From contig REEK01000112.1 in the NCBI GenBank assembly GCA_007695115.1, positions 36,895 to 100,894 of the forward strand: a stretch of 64,000 bases of DNA, read 5' to 3'. Source of the DNA: Sphaerobacteraceae bacterium. GTDB taxonomy: Bacteria > Chloroflexota > Chloroflexia > Thermomicrobiales > Thermomicrobiaceae. The translations under genes were made by a program, and so were the position numbers. Below are positions 52,565 to 63,211 of the stretch, piece by piece. The notes below the pieces were generated by a model. It was not told where the DNA came from. It searched no databases and saw only the letters and a list, made by a program, of their open reading frames with translations. How positions within the stretch are numbered: position 1 is the stretch's first letter; every line of letters begins with the position of its first letter.

Positions 52565-52583
52565 CCCGCGGGTGACCCGCGGG
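52565..52583 (+). repeat. Perfect 8-bp hairpin at the rpsP transcript start
   Basis: CCCGCGGG-TGA-CCCGCGGG. Both 8-mers are themselves self-complementary, so the element can also form on each half. It sits at or just after the predicted start of transcription, about 70 bases before rpsP, and may be an operator or a 5' RNA cap hairpin. Confidence 0.7.
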
Positions 52584-52653
52584 TCGTTCAATTGTGCATG
52601 TGACTGATTGATTAACGAAGAACGACGACCGATACGAGAGGGAGCAACCGAGC

Positions 52654-53028
52654 GTGATCAAGCTTCGACTTCGCCGAATGGGTGCCAAGAAGCAGCCGAG
52701 CTACCGAATTGTGGCTGCGGAATCCAAAAACCCACGTGATGGCCGTTTCATCGAGATCGTCGGCCACTACGACCCGAAGACCGACCCGTACACACTGAAG
52801 ATCAATGAAGAGCGGGCCAGGCACTTCCTGAGCAATGGCGCCCAGCCGACTCGGACTGTCCGCGCTCTGCTCGTCAAGAGTGGAATCCTGCCAGGCTACC
52901 AGGGCCCGCCAGCTGCGGCGACCAAGCAGGCAGCCAAGGAAGAAGCCCCTGCCGACGAGGCCATCGAGGCTGAGGCCGAGGCTGAAACAGCGGACGACGA
53001 AGCCACCGAAGAAGAAGCACAGAGCTAA
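52654..53028 (+). CDS. rpsP: Ribosomal protein bS16 with acidic tail
   Basis: Product of 124 aa. The bS16 core is IKLRLRRMGAKKQPSYRIVA through VGHYDPKTDP and SNGAQPTRTVRALL (about 1-85). The last 35 residues are an Ala/Glu-rich acidic tail (AIEAEAEAETADDEATEE). GTG start with GAGGGAG upstream. It heads rpsP-khpA-rimM. ffh and trmD, often neighbours, are absent. Confidence 0.95.
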   Translation: MIKLRLRRMGAKKQPSYRIVAAESKNPRDGRFIEIVGHYDPKTDPYTLKINEERARHFLSNGAQPTRTVRALLVKSGILPGYQGPPAAATKQAAKEEAPADEAIEAEAEAETADDEATEEEAQS

Positions 53029-53066
53029 CAACTGGCTTCGCGAATCACGCTCATGTTATGTCCCTG

Positions 53067-53094
53067 AACTGGCTGCCGGGTCCGGTAGCCAGTT
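53067..53094 (+). terminator. Hairpin between rpsP and khpA
   Basis: AACTGGCT (53067-53074) pairs with AGCCAGTT (53087-53094), extended inward to a 12-bp stem with a 4-nt loop. Only TTGACTG follows, so it may be a processing or attenuation site rather than a full terminator. Confidence 0.5.
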
Positions 53095-53162
53095 TGACTG
53101 TATCTGGAATTCTGTTGTTCTCAACGTGAAAACACAACACCCGTAAGCGGGGGGAGCCACGC

Positions 53163-53402
53163 GTGGAAGAACTGGAACGTCTCGTCGAATACATGGCCTG
53201 CAACCTGGTCGATGACCCGGAAGCCGTGAAGGTTGAATCATCCAACCGGGGCCAGATGGTCATCATCCATCTCTCGGTTCCCGAAGACGAAATGGGCAAG
53301 GTTATCGGCCGTCAGGGCCGGATCGCTCGTTCGATGCGAACCCTTCTCAATACCGCCGCATCCCGTCGCGGAATGCGAGCATCGCTGGACATTGATGACT
53401 GA
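53163..53402 (+). CDS. khpA: KH-domain RNA-binding protein KhpA
   Basis: Small KH protein of 79 aa, the usual size. The GxxG loop is IGRQGR in GKVIGRQGRIARSMRTLL. KhpA works with KhpB in small RNA binding and cell-size control in Gram-positives. The GTG start has GGGGGGAG upstream. The stop overlaps the rimM start by 8 bases. Confidence 0.94.
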   Translation: MEELERLVEYMACNLVDDPEAVKVESSNRGQMVIIHLSVPEDEMGKVIGRQGRIARSMRTLLNTAASRRGMRASLDIDD

Positions 53403-53976
53403 CGTGAGACCTGACTACGAACCAGAACACGAGCCAGAGAACGAAGAGCAGGACGCTGTGAGCCAGGAATCTCCCCAACGTCTGGTCATCGGACGAATCA
53501 CGTCGCCGCACGGCGTGCGTGGCGAGCTCCGCATGTATATCTACAGCCACTTCCCGGACAACATCCTCCAGCTGGAGAAGATCTACATCGGCGACGCATC
53601 AGAGCCACGCGCGGTCTCTCGATCCCGTTTGAAAGACAACCTGGCCATTATGCGGGTAGAGGGTATTACGTCGCGCGAGATGGTCGATGAGCTTCGTGAC
53701 GAGCTTGTCCGGATCGATCTGGAAGATGCCGCCCCGCTCGAAGAAGGCGAGTTCTACCATTTCGAAATCATCGGACTGACGGCACTCACCGAAGAGGGCG
53801 AACAGGTCGGCACGGTCACCGATATCATCGAGACCGGTGCCAACGATGTCTATGTCATCACTGATGATGAAGGCGCCGAAACGCTGATTCCGGCACTCGA
53901 GGCGGTGGTTCCCACGATCGACCCTGAAGCCGGCACCATGATCATCCGGCCGCTGCGCTACTCTGGCGAGGACTGA
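53395..53976 (+). CDS. rimM: 16S rRNA processing protein RimM
   Basis: 30S maturation factor of 193 aa that binds uS19. An acidic N-terminal segment (about 1-28, PEHEPENEEQ) precedes IGRITSPHGVRGELRMY. The PRC barrel has FYHFEIIGLTALTEEGEQVG and the C-terminus ALEAVVPTIDPEAGTMII. The ATG at 53395 lies within the end of khpA. A longer upstream frame is the out-of-frame shadow of khpA. It overlaps the convergent hisIE end by 19 bases. Confidence 0.94.
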   Translation: MTDVRPDYEPEHEPENEEQDAVSQESPQRLVIGRITSPHGVRGELRMYIYSHFPDNILQLEKIYIGDASEPRAVSRSRLKDNLAIMRVEGITSREMVDELRDELVRIDLEDAAPLEEGEFYHFEIIGLTALTEEGEQVGTVTDIIETGANDVYVITDDEGAETLIPALEAVVPTIDPEAGTMIIRPLRYSGED

Positions 53977-54593
53977 GCGGCGCGACGAGTCCGGAGCTCA
54001 TCCAGTACATCGTCGACTGGAACGTTCCGGGCTTCGAGCATCACCAGCAGGTGATAGATCAGATCGGCTGATTCCATCGCCACCGCGCGATCATCGTCGT
54101 TCTTCGAGGCGATGATCACCTCGGCCGACTCCTCGCCGATCTTCTTGTCGATCTTGTCGATACCTTCCCGGAACAGATAGCTGGTGTAGGAACCTTCCGG
54201 CATCTCCTGATGTCGCTGGGCAATGACGCCTGCCAGCGACTGCACGACATCCACATAGGCGCCGTTGCTGTCGGCCGACTGATGAATCAACCCGTCATCG
54301 AAACAGGTGTCGGATCCGGTATGACAGGTCGGGCCATCCGGAACCACCTGAATCAGCAGTGTGTCCCCGTCACAATCATGACGAACATCGACCACATGAT
54401 GAATGTTGCCGGAGGTTTCGCCCTTCTTCCAGAGTTTCTGACGACTCCGGGAGTAGAAGTGAAGCGCTCCGGTATCGATCGTCGCCTGGACCGCTTCGGC
54501 GTTCATGTAGCCGAGCATCCGGACCTGACCGGTTCGGGCATCCTGAGCTATTGCTGGTACCAGACCATCTGCATCGAACGTGATTCCCTGCAT
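53958..54593 (-). CDS. hisI: Bifunctional phosphoribosyl-AMP cyclohydrolase / phosphoribosyl-ATP pyrophosphatase
   Basis: Second and third steps of histidine synthesis in one 211-aa protein. The HisI half has MLGYMNAEAVQATIDTGALH, RHDCDGD and GPTCHTGSDTCF (metal-binding cysteines). The HisE half (about 110-211) has SYTSYLFREGIDKIDKKIGE and EESAEVIIASKN. ATG at 54593 (MQGITFDADG) is chosen. The upstream extension is unsupported. It follows aroF by 75 bases on the same strand, so it may be the tail of the trp operon. No other his gene is present. Confidence 0.94.
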   Translation of the reverse strand: MQGITFDADGLVPAIAQDARTGQVRMLGYMNAEAVQATIDTGALHFYSRSRQKLWKKGETSGNIHHVVDVRHDCDGDTLLIQVVPDGPTCHTGSDTCFDDGLIHQSADSNGAYVDVVQSLAGVIAQRHQEMPEGSYTSYLFREGIDKIDKKIGEESAEVIIASKNDDDRAVAMESADLIYHLLVMLEARNVPVDDVLDELRTRRAAQSSPE

Positions 54594-54668
54594 GAGACTC
54601 GTTTCCTGAGCGCACAAATGCGGGAGGGCACACGGCCCTCCCATGACAATGAACTGACTGAACTGCGC

Positions 54669-55721
54669 CTAGTCGTCAGCCGAAACAGTGGCTGCCGATC
54701 CCCGCGGAATCGTGCGGCCGATGGCAGCGGCGATTGCCGATGAGCTGACCATCGCTTCTTCGAAGTTCTCGAATGTCAGCGACTGCCCACCGTCGGACAT
54801 CGCATGGTCCGGGTTCGGATGCACTTCCACGATCAGGCCATCGGCGCCTGCGGCAACGGCACCACGCATCATCGACGGCACCAGATACCACTTGCCGGTT
54901 CCCTGGCTCGGATCGATCACGATCGGCAGGTGACTCAAACGCTTGATAACCGGCACCGCGCTGAGATCCAGCGTGTTGCGGGTGATCTTCTCGAACGTGC
55001 GGATACCACGCTCACAGAGAACAACGTTCGGGTTGTCCTGCGCCATGATGTACTCGGCTGCCAGCAGCCACTCTTCCATCTCAGCGGACATGCCGCGCTT
55101 GAGCAGCACTGGTTTGCCGCTCTTGCCGACGGCTTCGAGCAAGAGATAGTTCTGAGCGTTTCGGGTACCGATCTGCAGCATGTCGGCGTACTCGGCCACA
55201 AGGTCGACATCAGAGGTGGTCATCACCTCGGTGACGACTGGCAGGCCCGTCTCTTCGCGCGCCTTCGCCAGAATCTTCAGACCTTCTTCGCCAAGGCCAC
55301 GGAAGTCATACGGGGACGTTCGCGGCTTGAATGCGCCACCGCGAAGCATCGTTGCACCGGCAGCCTTGACCGCATGGGCCGTCTCGATGGTCTGCTGCTC
55401 GGTCTCGACCGAGCATGGACCGGCCATGACCACTACCTCAGGGCCGCCGATCTTCACGCCACTGACGTTAACCACCGAATCTTCCGGCTGGAATTCACGG
55501 CTGACCAGCTTGTACTTCTTGCTGATCCGGACAACCTCCTGCACTCCACTAAGGCGATGAAGTGCTTCTTCCAGGGCGTCCGGGATCGGTGAACCGAGCA
55601 CGGAGATGACAAATCGGTCTTCTCCCAGGCTTGGTCGGGAACGGAATCCAAACTCTACGATCCGTTGCTCTACTGCCTTGACCTCGTCGTCGGTTGCTTT
55701 TGCGTTCATCACGATGATCAT
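54669..55721 (-). CDS. aroF: 3-Deoxy-7-phosphoheptulonate synthase with regulatory N-terminal domain
   Basis: First step of the shikimate pathway; 350 aa, type I beta (B. subtilis/Thermotoga-like). The N-terminal ferredoxin-like domain (about 1-75) starts [20 protein letters not shown] and could bind an aromatic effector. The catalytic barrel has [48 protein letters not shown] and [23 protein letters not shown] precedes the ATG. Its place after trpA and aroH links chorismate supply to tryptophan demand. Confidence 0.96.
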   Translation of the reverse strand: MIIVMNAKATDDEVKAVEQRIVEFGFRSRPSLGEDRFVISVLGSPIPDALEEALHRLSGVQEVVRISKKYKLVSREFQPEDSVVNVSGVKIGGPEVVVMAGPCSVETEQQTIETAHAVKAAGATMLRGGAFKPRTSPYDFRGLGEEGLKILAKAREETGLPVVTEVMTTSDVDLVAEYADMLQIGTRNAQNYLLLEAVGKSGKPVLLKRGMSAEMEEWLLAAEYIMAQDNPNVVLCERGIRTFEKITRNTLDLSAVPVIKRLSHLPIVIDPSQGTGKWYLVPSMMRGAVAAGADGLIVEVHPNPDHAMSDGGQSLTFENFEEAMVSSSAIAAAIGRTIPRGSAATVSADD

Positions 55722-55822
55722 AAATTACTCTCCTCGGCTGACCTGACTACCACCACAAACTTCTTCGGCACCCATCTGTCCACCAACAGACCCGTTCGTG
55801 CCGATTCATCCCCCGTATTACG

Positions 55823-56203
55823 TCAGGCGTCCTTGAGCTCGTATGCCCATTCCGGACGCAACTCAACTGCTCGACGCAGGTAGACATGGCGAATCTCCGC
55901 CGCGCTCTTCTCCGTGTTGATGTGGATCAGCATCCGCACAACATGGTCGAGCGCACCCGGTACATTCATTTCGTGACTGCAAATCAGCGGAACATTGCTC
56001 CAGCCGTATTCGCGCGCAGCAACGGCCGGGAACGTCGCAGTGAGATCCGGCGTTGTCGTAAAGATAACGCTGACGACATCCTCGACCTGGACATCGTTGG
56101 CTTCAATGATGGCGGCCAGCAGTTCTCGCGTCGCTTCTAGAATATCTTCCGCGGTATTCTGCTCGGCAGTCGTCGCTCCTCGAATTGCCCGGCACTCACG
56201 CAT
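55823..56203 (-). CDS. aroH: Chorismate mutase, AroH class
   Basis: Monofunctional trimeric chorismate mutase of 126 aa (chorismate to prephenate). Segments MRECRAIRGATTAEQNT, DLTATFPAVAAREYGW and VPGALDHVVRMLIHINT match the AroH fold. ATG at 56203 starts at the conserved N-terminus. Its presence in a Trp-controlled operon is odd because prephenate goes to Phe and Tyr, so it may balance the branch. The spacing to trpA is 93 bases and to aroF 101 bases. Confidence 0.92.
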   Translation of the reverse strand: MRECRAIRGATTAEQNTAEDILEATRELLAAIIEANDVQVEDVVSVIFTTTPDLTATFPAVAAREYGWSNVPLICSHEMNVPGALDHVVRMLIHINTEKSAAEIRHVYLRRAVELRPEWAYELKDA

Positions 56204-56296
56204 TCCCGCGCCTGTCTCCCTTCGCGCCTGCCACGTCGTCCACTGGCGCCAATTCAACCACGATTGACAATAGAACGTGCTCGAAACGTCCCGATC

Positions 56297-57106
56297 CTAA
56301 GCGTTGCCACGGAGATATCGCATAAACTCGCGAGCTACCGTCGGTGCCTCTGCCGGATCGGCTTCATCCAGTCGGCTGATCAAAGCACTCCCGACGATGA
56401 CTCCATCGGCGTCGCGTCCGACTTCCTGCACGTGCTCTGGCGTCGATATCCCGAACCCGACAGCCAGCGGCAGATCCAGCGCAGATCGCACCCGGGACAG
56501 GAACCCGGCCAGGTCTGCCGAGACATCGTCCCGCGCACCTGTCACTCCGGTAACCGAGACGCAATAGATGAATCCACTGGCTCGTCCACTGAGTGACGCA
56601 ATGTGCTGATCCCGGCTCGTCGGGGCAACCATGAAGATCAGATCCCGCTGGTAAGCCTGGCTCAGTTCAGCAAGCTCGGCACTCTCGTCCGGTGGCAGAT
56701 CCGGGATGATGAAGCCATCGATACCGGACTCCGCGCTGTCTGCCACGAATCGCTCCAGACCGTATCGCAGCACAGGGTTGTAGTATCCCATGAGAATCAG
56801 CGGCACTTCAACGCCTTGCTGGCGCAGCTGCCGGGCCGTCTCCATGCAGAACTCCATCGTCACGCCGTTCTGGAGCGCCTGATACCCTGACCGTTGGATC
56901 GTCGGACCATCAGCCAGCGGATCGGAGAACGGGATACCCAGCTCGATCATCGTGGCGCCACCCTCAACCAGCGCCGGAACGATCTCCAGCGTTGATTCCT
57001 TCAATGGATGGCCCACCGTAACGTAGGGCATCAGCGCTTTTTCGCCTCTGGCAGCCAGATCGGCAAACGCCTGGCTTATGCGACTTGGCGTCGTTGCAGT
57101 GGTCAA
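56297..57106 (-). CDS. trpA: Tryptophan synthase alpha chain
   Basis: Cleaves indole-glycerol phosphate; 269 aa. Catalytic Glu and Asp lie in [16 protein letters not shown] (E about 56, D about 67). [11 protein letters not shown] and the phosphate loop near VGSALI follow. The ATG overlaps the trpB stop by 4 bases, giving coupled synthesis of the alpha2beta2 enzyme. Confidence 0.96.
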   Translation of the reverse strand: MTTATTPSRISQAFADLAARGEKALMPYVTVGHPLKESTLEIVPALVEGGATMIELGIPFSDPLADGPTIQRSGYQALQNGVTMEFCMETARQLRQQGVEVPLILMGYYNPVLRYGLERFVADSAESGIDGFIIPDLPPDESAELAELSQAYQRDLIFMVAPTSRDQHIASLSGRASGFIYCVSVTGVTGARDDVSADLAGFLSRVRSALDLPLAVGFGISTPEHVQEVGRDADGVIVGSALISRLDEADPAEAPTVAREFMRYLRGNA

Positions 57107-58323
57107 CTCATCACCCCCAGTGCTTCGGTAACGGTGTGCATATCCTTGTCGCCTCGTCCAGACAGATTGATGATCATGATCTGATCGGACGTCATTTCTC
57201 TGGCGAGCGTTCCGGCCAGATGGATCGCGTGGGCTGGCTCCAGCGCCGGGATGATGCCCTCTGTCTTGCAGAGGAGTTTGAACCCTTCCAGCGCCTCGGC
57301 ATCGGTCACCGGATGATAGGTCGCCCGCCCGGCATCCCGCAGGTAGCTGTGTTCCGGCCCGACGCCCGGGTAATCCAGTCCAGCTGAGATACTGTGTGCC
57401 TCGCTGATTTGACCGTCGGCATCCTGAAGGACGTAAGATCGCGATCCATGCAGTACCCCGATCACCCCGGCAGACAATGTTGCGGCATGGCGGGCCGTCC
57501 CCACGCCATCTCCCGCGGCTTCCGCCCCGTGGAGCTCGACTTCGGTGTGTTCGAGGAACGGATGGAAGATCCCCATCGCGTTCGAACCACCACCAACACA
57601 GGCAACGATCGAATCAGGCAACCGGCCTTCGACCTCCCGGATCTGGTCCCGGGTTTCCCGGCCGATCACTGACTGGAAGTCCCGCACCATCATCGGGTAC
57701 GGGTGCATCCCGGCCACAGATCCGATGAGATAGTAGGAGTTGTCGACGTTGGTTACCCAGTCACGAATCGCTTCGTTCATCGCATCCTTGAGCGTCCGGC
57801 TGCCCGAGGTCACCGAGCGCACCTCGGCACCGAGCAGTCGCATTCGGGCGACATTGAGCGCCTGGCGTTCGACATCCAGCTCGCCCATGTAGATGACGCA
57901 CTCGAGACCCATTTTGGCGCAGACCGTCGCCGTGGCCACGCCGTGTTGTCCGGCGCCGGTTTCTGCGATGATACGTGGCTTGCCCATCTTCCTGGCCAGA
58001 AGCCCCTGCCCGACCGCGTTGTTGATCTTGTGAGCGCCGGTATGAACCAGATCTTCCCGCTTCAGATAGATCTTCGGGCCACCGATTGCTTCGGACAGTC
58101 CCGCGGCGAAATAGAGCGGAGTTGGCCGGCCGACATAGTTCTTGAGCAGCGACTCCAGCTCGATGTGGAAATCGGGATCCTCACGGATGTCGTTATAAGC
58201 AGTGCGAAGCTCTTCGACTGCCGGAATCAGCGTCACCGGTGCATAGCTGCCGCCGAACTCGCCGAAGCGGCCCCGATCGTCCGGAAGATTCGTGATGTCG
58301 AACGGTGGAATTGTGCTGGTCAT
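57103..58323 (-). CDS. trpB: Tryptophan synthase beta chain
   Basis: PLP enzyme joining indole and serine; 406 aa, the TrpB1 type. The PLP lysine is in [13 protein letters not shown] (about residue 95), the phosphate loop is [12 protein letters not shown], and [14 protein letters not shown] is present. GGAG precedes the ATG. It overlaps trpA by 4 bases. Confidence 0.97.
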   Translation of the reverse strand: MTSTIPPFDITNLPDDRGRFGEFGGSYAPVTLIPAVEELRTAYNDIREDPDFHIELESLLKNYVGRPTPLYFAAGLSEAIGGPKIYLKREDLVHTGAHKINNAVGQGLLARKMGKPRIIAETGAGQHGVATATVCAKMGLECVIYMGELDVERQALNVARMRLLGAEVRSVTSGSRTLKDAMNEAIRDWVTNVDNSYYLIGSVAGMHPYPMMVRDFQSVIGRETRDQIREVEGRLPDSIVACVGGGSNAMGIFHPFLEHTEVELHGAEAAGDGVGTARHAATLSAGVIGVLHGSRSYVLQDADGQISEAHSISAGLDYPGVGPEHSYLRDAGRATYHPVTDAEALEGFKLLCKTEGIIPALEPAHAIHLAGTLAREMTSDQIMIINLSGRGDKDMHTVTEALGVMS

Positions 58324-58335
58324 GAATGGTTCTCC

Positions 58336-59079
58336 TCAATTAACTACGCGTCGTTCGACCGGAACGTTCGATGAATGTCGATCCCGGATCGAATCGATCA
58401 GCGCGATCAGTGATCGGCCCGGATCTGATTCTGGCGTGTCCGAAGTTGAGCTGGTTGCGCGCGAAAGGAATCTGACGATCTTTTCCGCATCCTTTTCACC
58501 CTCGGTCTCGACCCCACTGGAGACGTCGACAACTGGCGGCCTTACTTTCTGAATCGCTTCCGGGATGTTCTCCGGATCGAGCCCACCGGCAAGGATCACC
58601 GGGTACTGGCTTGCCAGCTCAGCTGCCAGCTCCCAGTCGCCAACCACTCCAGTTCCGCCCCATTGCCCCGGAACGTGACTGTCGAGGTGTATCGCGGGAC
58701 AGGTCTCCAGGTATCGCTGCACGGTCGATCTAATCGTGTCTCGATCTGCCCCTGATTCAATCCTCAGCGCCTTGATTACCGGAACGTCGATCTGTTCGGC
58801 CAGCTCGGGCGGTTCGTCTCCGTGAAGCTGAACCAGATCGAGTCCGACATGATGAATGGTCTCATTGATGGTCCCGGCGGACTCATTGACAAACAGACCG
58901 ACTGCCGCCGGTGGTCTGGAATGGGTAGCGCGAATCTGCGCGATGATCTGACGCGCGGTTTCCCGGTTGACTTCCCGGCGAACTGGCACGAACACGAACC
59001 CGATCAGGCTGGCACCATGCTCTGCCGCCGTCTGCGCTGCGTTCAGATCTCGAATGCCGCAGATCTTTGCCAGGGTCAT
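58336..59079 (-). CDS. trpF: Phosphoribosylanthranilate isomerase
   Basis: 247 aa, a little longer than the usual 200-220 because of a C-terminal tail of about 35 polar residues. It begins MTLAKICGIRDLNAA with the catalytic cysteine. Further segments are LVQLHGDEPPE and PVILAGGLDPENI (catalytic Asp region nearby). The ATG overlaps the trpC stop by 4 bases. Confidence 0.94.
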   Translation of the reverse strand: MTLAKICGIRDLNAAQTAAEHGASLIGFVFVPVRREVNRETARQIIAQIRATHSRPPAAVGLFVNESAGTINETIHHVGLDLVQLHGDEPPELAEQIDVPVIKALRIESGADRDTIRSTVQRYLETCPAIHLDSHVPGQWGGTGVVGDWELAAELASQYPVILAGGLDPENIPEAIQKVRPPVVDVSSGVETEGEKDAEKIVRFLSRATSSTSDTPESDPGRSLIALIDSIRDRHSSNVPVERRVVN

Positions 59080-59891
59080 GCAACCCCCATGAGATCGCGC
59101 ACCGATTGCTGCCGATCGGCGGACCGCATCAGCGATTCACCAACCAGGATGGCGTTGGCACCTGCCCGCTGCAGGCGTTCGACATCCGCCCGCGTGAAGA
59201 TCCCGCTCTCGGCTACGATTGTCCGATCAGCCGGAATCTGCGGGGCAAGATGTTCGGTGGTCGCCAGATCGACATCGAAGGTCCGGAGATCCCGATTGTT
59301 GATCCCGATAACCCGGGCATCGGCCTCCAGGGCTTCATGAAGTTCAGCGTCGTCGTGAACTTCGACCAGCGCTTCCAGACCGTAGTCTCTGGCAGACTGG
59401 AGCATGTCTCGGAGCGCCTTGCCCTTCAACACAGCCACGATCAGAAGAATCACATCGGCACCAGCTGCCCGTGCTTCAGCGATCTGATACGGATCGATCA
59501 TGAAGTCCTTGCGGAGTACTGCCCGCGGTGTGTCGAACTGATGGGCGATCTCGGCCACGCGCTCCATATCGCCCAGGGTTCCCTGAAAGAAGGGAGTATC
59601 GGTGAGCACCGATGCCGCCGCGGCGCCACCGGTGAAGTAGTCTCTTGTCACGTCGACCGGATCGAGATCCCCGGCGATCAGCCCTTTAGACGGTGACGCC
59701 CGTTTGAATTCGGCGATAACGCCTGGATTGCTCTGACGGAGCAGCGATTCGAAAGCGACCGCATCGCCAAGCCGGGAGATACGTTGCTCCAGCGTATCCA
59801 GCGAGACGTCGGCCACTCGCTCCTTCAGATCGACTGCGGTTCGCTCCACGATCTTGTCGAGGATGGTCCCAGTTCTGGATGTCGAGGTCAT
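59076..59891 (-). CDS. trpC: Indole-3-glycerol phosphate synthase
   Basis: Stand-alone TrpC of 271 aa. Segments VIAEFKRASPSKGLI, VLRKDFMIDPYQIAEARAAG and IGINNRDLRTFDVDL carry the catalytic Lys and Glu residues. It overlaps trpD and trpF by 4 bases each. Confidence 0.96.
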   Translation of the reverse strand: MTSTSRTGTILDKIVERTAVDLKERVADVSLDTLEQRISRLGDAVAFESLLRQSNPGVIAEFKRASPSKGLIAGDLDPVDVTRDYFTGGAAAASVLTDTPFFQGTLGDMERVAEIAHQFDTPRAVLRKDFMIDPYQIAEARAAGADVILLIVAVLKGKALRDMLQSARDYGLEALVEVHDDAELHEALEADARVIGINNRDLRTFDVDLATTEHLAPQIPADRTIVAESGIFTRADVERLQRAGANAILVGESLMRSADRQQSVRDLMGVA

Positions 59892-60925
59892 GCCGGGGCC
59901 ACCAATCGAGTCGAATGGTCCGCCAGCGCTGCCAGGCGTTCCCGGGCAGCTCCAGAGTCGATCGACTCCGCAGCCATGCGGATTCCTTCACTGATCGACC
60001 CGGCCTTGTCGGCAGCATAGATCGCAGCCCCCGCATTGAGCAGGGTCACCGAGCGCGGACCACCCGGCTTGCCGTCGAGCACCCCGCGGATGATTTCCAC
60101 ATTCATCGCGACGTCGCCACCCAGAATACTGTTCAGTGATTCCGATTGCAGCCCGACATCTTCTGGTTGAAGCCGATAGTTCTCCAGTCCCGGTCCACCC
60201 TTCCGACGAACCTCGTGGACGTGAGTTGGTGACGAGATGCTGAACTCGTCGAGGCCATCTTCGGCATGAACCACCAGAACGTGCTCGGCACCAAGCAGCT
60301 CACTGACCTTGGCCAGCTTTCGGGCGATATCCCGATCGGAGACGCCCAGCACCTGATACCGGACGCCGGCCGGGTTCGTCAGTGGACCCAGGACGTTGAA
60401 GATGGTGCGGATACCGATCGCCCGCCGGGTTGGACCGGCAAAGCGCATCGCTGGATGGAAGACGGGGGCCATCATGAACCCGATTCCGACGGTGTTGATG
60501 CAATCTTCCACGGCTTCCGGTTCCAGATCGATCTGGACGCCGAGGCCTTCGAGTACATCAGCCGCACCGCATTTGCTAGTGATCGCCCGGTTCCCGTGCT
60601 TGGCAACCTTGACTCCGGTACCAGCCACGACGAACGCCGTCGCCGTCGAGATATTGAACGTCGATGGTCCGCCACCCCCTGTGCCTACAACATCGACGAC
60701 GATCTCTCCGAAGGGCAGATTGACCCTGCGAGCGTGTTTTCGCATCGACTCGGCAAAGCCGGCGATTTCATCCTCCGTCTCGCCGCGCATCGCAAGCGCG
60801 GTGACCAGAGCAGCGATCTGGGGGTCCTCGGCTTCGCCGCGCATGATGACATCCATTGCCTCGGCGGCTTCTTCTCTATAGAGATACTCGCCAGCAACTA
60901 CCCGGCGAATTGCTTCCTTTATCAT
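59888..60925 (-). CDS. trpD: Anthranilate phosphoribosyltransferase
   Basis: 345 aa. The PRPP-binding loop is DVVGTGGGGPSTFNISTATA, followed by VAKHGNRAITSKCGAADVLE and RTIFNVLGPLTNPAG. Located 43 bases after trpG and overlapping trpC by 4 bases. Confidence 0.96.
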   Translation of the reverse strand: MIKEAIRRVVAGEYLYREEAAEAMDVIMRGEAEDPQIAALVTALAMRGETEDEIAGFAESMRKHARRVNLPFGEIVVDVVGTGGGGPSTFNISTATAFVVAGTGVKVAKHGNRAITSKCGAADVLEGLGVQIDLEPEAVEDCINTVGIGFMMAPVFHPAMRFAGPTRRAIGIRTIFNVLGPLTNPAGVRYQVLGVSDRDIARKLAKVSELLGAEHVLVVHAEDGLDEFSISSPTHVHEVRRKGGPGLENYRLQPEDVGLQSESLNSILGGDVAMNVEIIRGVLDGKPGGPRSVTLLNAGAAIYAADKAGSISEGIRMAAESIDSGAARERLAALADHSTRLVAPA

Positions 60926-60968
60926 GATCGCGTTCGCCCTTCTCGGGTGTACGGTTCGTGCCTGTTGC

Positions 60969-61562
60969 CTAGTAGCCCCGGACGGCGCTGACGAGTGCCC
61001 GCTGACCGATGAAGTTGGCCAGAAGATCCTTGCCGGCGGTGGTCAGGATCGACTCCGGATGAAACTGCACACCCTCGATGTCGTAATCGCGATGTCGCAG
61101 CCCCATCACCACGCCGTCATCGGCACGAGCCGAGATCTGCAGTTCGGGAGGAAGGGATTCCTCACGCAGGATCAGCGAGTGATAACGGGTGGCGATGAAC
61201 GGGTTCGGCAGCCCGGCGAAGACGCCCTTGTTGTCGAGATGAATCATCGACGTTTTACCGTGCATCAACTCGGGCGCGTTGATGACTTCGGCACCGAACG
61301 CAGCCCCTAGCGACTGATGCCCCAGGCAGACCCCGAGAATCGGAACCTCGCCGGCCATCTCCCGAATCAGGTTGACGGAGATCCCCGCCTCGTTCGGGGT
61401 GCATGGGCCGGGTGAGATCACGATGCGCTCGGCACCGAGTGCCCGGGCTTCCTCAACGGTGACCTCGTCGTTGCGACGCACCACCACGTCTGCACCGAGT
61501 TCGCAGAGGTATTGATAGAGGTTGTAGGTAAACGAATCGTAGTTGTCGATTAGCAGAATCAT
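60969..61562 (-). CDS. trpG: Anthranilate synthase component II (glutamine amidotransferase)
   Basis: 197 aa, class I amidotransferase. It begins [19 protein letters not shown]. The nucleophile cysteine is in [14 protein letters not shown], and the His-Glu pair lies in [11 protein letters not shown]. It may also serve 4-aminobenzoate synthesis. The ATG overlaps the trpE stop by 4 bases. Confidence 0.96.
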   Translation of the reverse strand: MILLIDNYDSFTYNLYQYLCELGADVVVRRNDEVTVEEARALGAERIVISPGPCTPNEAGISVNLIREMAGEVPILGVCLGHQSLGAAFGAEVINAPELMHGKTSMIHLDNKGVFAGLPNPFIATRYHSLILREESLPPELQISARADDGVVMGLRHRDYDIEGVQFHPESILTTAGKDLLANFIGQRALVSAVRGY

Positions 61563-63121
61563 GATTCGCGCTCCTCCCGGGCAATTCGCTCGATCTGTTC
61601 ACCGAACTCGATCGATCGCATCAACGCCCGCATCTTGTGGAAACATTCATTGAACTCGAACTCTGGCGTACTGTCCGCCACGATGCCGCCACCAGCCTGA
61701 AGCAACGCGGTTCCATCCTTGACGATCATCGTGCGCAGCGTGATGGCGGTATCCAGATTTCCGCTGAAATCGACATAGCCGACACACCCGGAGTATGGAC
61801 CGCGACGGTCTGGCTCCAGCTCGGCGATGATCTCCATCGCCCGGATCTTCGGTGCGCCGCTCACGGTACCTGCCGGGAAACAGGAGCGCAGAGCATCCAG
61901 CCCGGTCTTGCCCTCGGCGATTTTCCCCTGAACGTTGCTCACCAGATGCATCACGTGACTGTATCGCTCGATCTCCATCAGCTTCGGCACGTTCACCGTA
62001 CCCGGAGCCGCTACCCGGCCGATATCGTTTCGGCCCAGATCGACCAGCATGATGTGCTCGGCACGTTCTTTCTCGTCACCGGCCAGATCCTCAGCCAGGC
62101 GATCGTCCTCGGCGTCGTCGGCTCCCCGATGGCGGGTTCCGGCAATCGGATGATTGGTCAGTGTGTCGCCTTCGAGGCGAACCAGCAGCTCCGGCGAAGC
62201 GCCGACGATCTGCACGTCGTCCATATTCAGATAGAACATGTACGGGGACGGGTTCACCCGGCGCAGTGCCCGGTAGATGTTGAAAGGATGGGCACCAGTA
62301 TCGACTTCGACCCGCTGGGAAAGCACCACCTGAATGATGTCGCCGTTGTAGATGTACTCCTTGGCGCGCTCGACCATCTGATCGTATTGCTGCCGGGTCA
62401 TGTTCACCCGCATACGATCGTCGACCGTGCCATCGTGGACCGGACGATGGCTCACCGGCACCTCTGGCTCGGTGTGCAGCCGTTCGATCAGTTGATCGAT
62501 GCGCTCGGTTGCCTGACGATACGATTCCTCCAGTGGAACATCGTTGGAGACGTGTACGTGGCTGACGACCTTGATCGTTCGATCGACGTGATCGAAGACC
62601 AGCATCGAATCGACGAACTGGAAGAATCCATCCGGGAAGCCGTGTGGATCGTTTGGCGCCACCGGGAGCTTTTCGAAGTAGCGCACGGATTCATAGCTCA
62701 GATAGCCGACCGCTCCGCCGAGAAAGCGCGGCAGTTTCGGGTGATCCACCGTCTGATAGGGCCCGAGAAGATCCCGGAGCGCCACCAGCGGATCGTCGAA
62801 CTCGATCTGGCGGGATTCGCCATGAATCACCGCGTCAGCAACGCCATCTTTGAGCGTCACACGGGCGAATGGATCAGTGGCGATGAAGGAGTAGCGTGCC
62901 AGCCGCTCGCCACCTTCGATGCTCTCCAGCAGAAACGAATACGGCCCCTGGGCCACCTTCAGATAGGCCGAGACCGGCGTCTCCAGATCGGCCAGAATCT
63001 CCCGATACACCGGGATCACATTGCCCTGGCTGGATAGCGATCGAACCTCATCGAGACTTGGTGAATACCGTTCGGGCATCGTGGCCGCCAGATATCCAGG
63101 CCTGCTCTTGCTCTCTACCAT
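61559..63121 (-). CDS. trpE: Anthranilate synthase component I
   Basis: Converts chorismate to anthranilate with TrpG; 520 aa. The N-terminal LLESIEGG segment carries the LLES tryptophan-feedback site. The catalytic half has [61 protein letters not shown] and [20 protein letters not shown] at 63121 has GGAGG six bases upstream. The open frame beyond it lies in the T-box leader. It is controlled by leader attenuation and probably by feedback. Confidence 0.96.
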   Translation of the reverse strand: MVESKSRPGYLAATMPERYSPSLDEVRSLSSQGNVIPVYREILADLETPVSAYLKVAQGPYSFLLESIEGGERLARYSFIATDPFARVTLKDGVADAVIHGESRQIEFDDPLVALRDLLGPYQTVDHPKLPRFLGGAVGYLSYESVRYFEKLPVAPNDPHGFPDGFFQFVDSMLVFDHVDRTIKVVSHVHVSNDVPLEESYRQATERIDQLIERLHTEPEVPVSHRPVHDGTVDDRMRVNMTRQQYDQMVERAKEYIYNGDIIQVVLSQRVEVDTGAHPFNIYRALRRVNPSPYMFYLNMDDVQIVGASPELLVRLEGDTLTNHPIAGTRHRGADDAEDDRLAEDLAGDEKERAEHIMLVDLGRNDIGRVAAPGTVNVPKLMEIERYSHVMHLVSNVQGKIAEGKTGLDALRSCFPAGTVSGAPKIRAMEIIAELEPDRRGPYSGCVGYVDFSGNLDTAITLRTMIVKDGTALLQAGGGIVADSTPEFEFNECFHKMRALMRSIEFGEQIERIAREERES

Positions 63122-63180
63122 CGTATTCCTCCGACTGCGACTGTACCGAATGTTGCGTTTACCGAGGGACGAAAGGCAAC

Positions 63181-63211
63181 AAAAAACCCCCGTCCCGGAA
63201 AGGGACGGAGG
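63181..63211 (-). terminator. Terminator of the trp T-box
   Basis: Minus strand: CCTCCGTCCC pairs with GGGACGGGGG around TTTCC, followed by six T at 63181-63186, about 60 bases before the trpE start. Confidence 0.92.

Noticed and set aside
61637..63037. 466-codon open frame on the plus strand
   Set aside because: Antisense to trpE; composition typical of a shadow frame.
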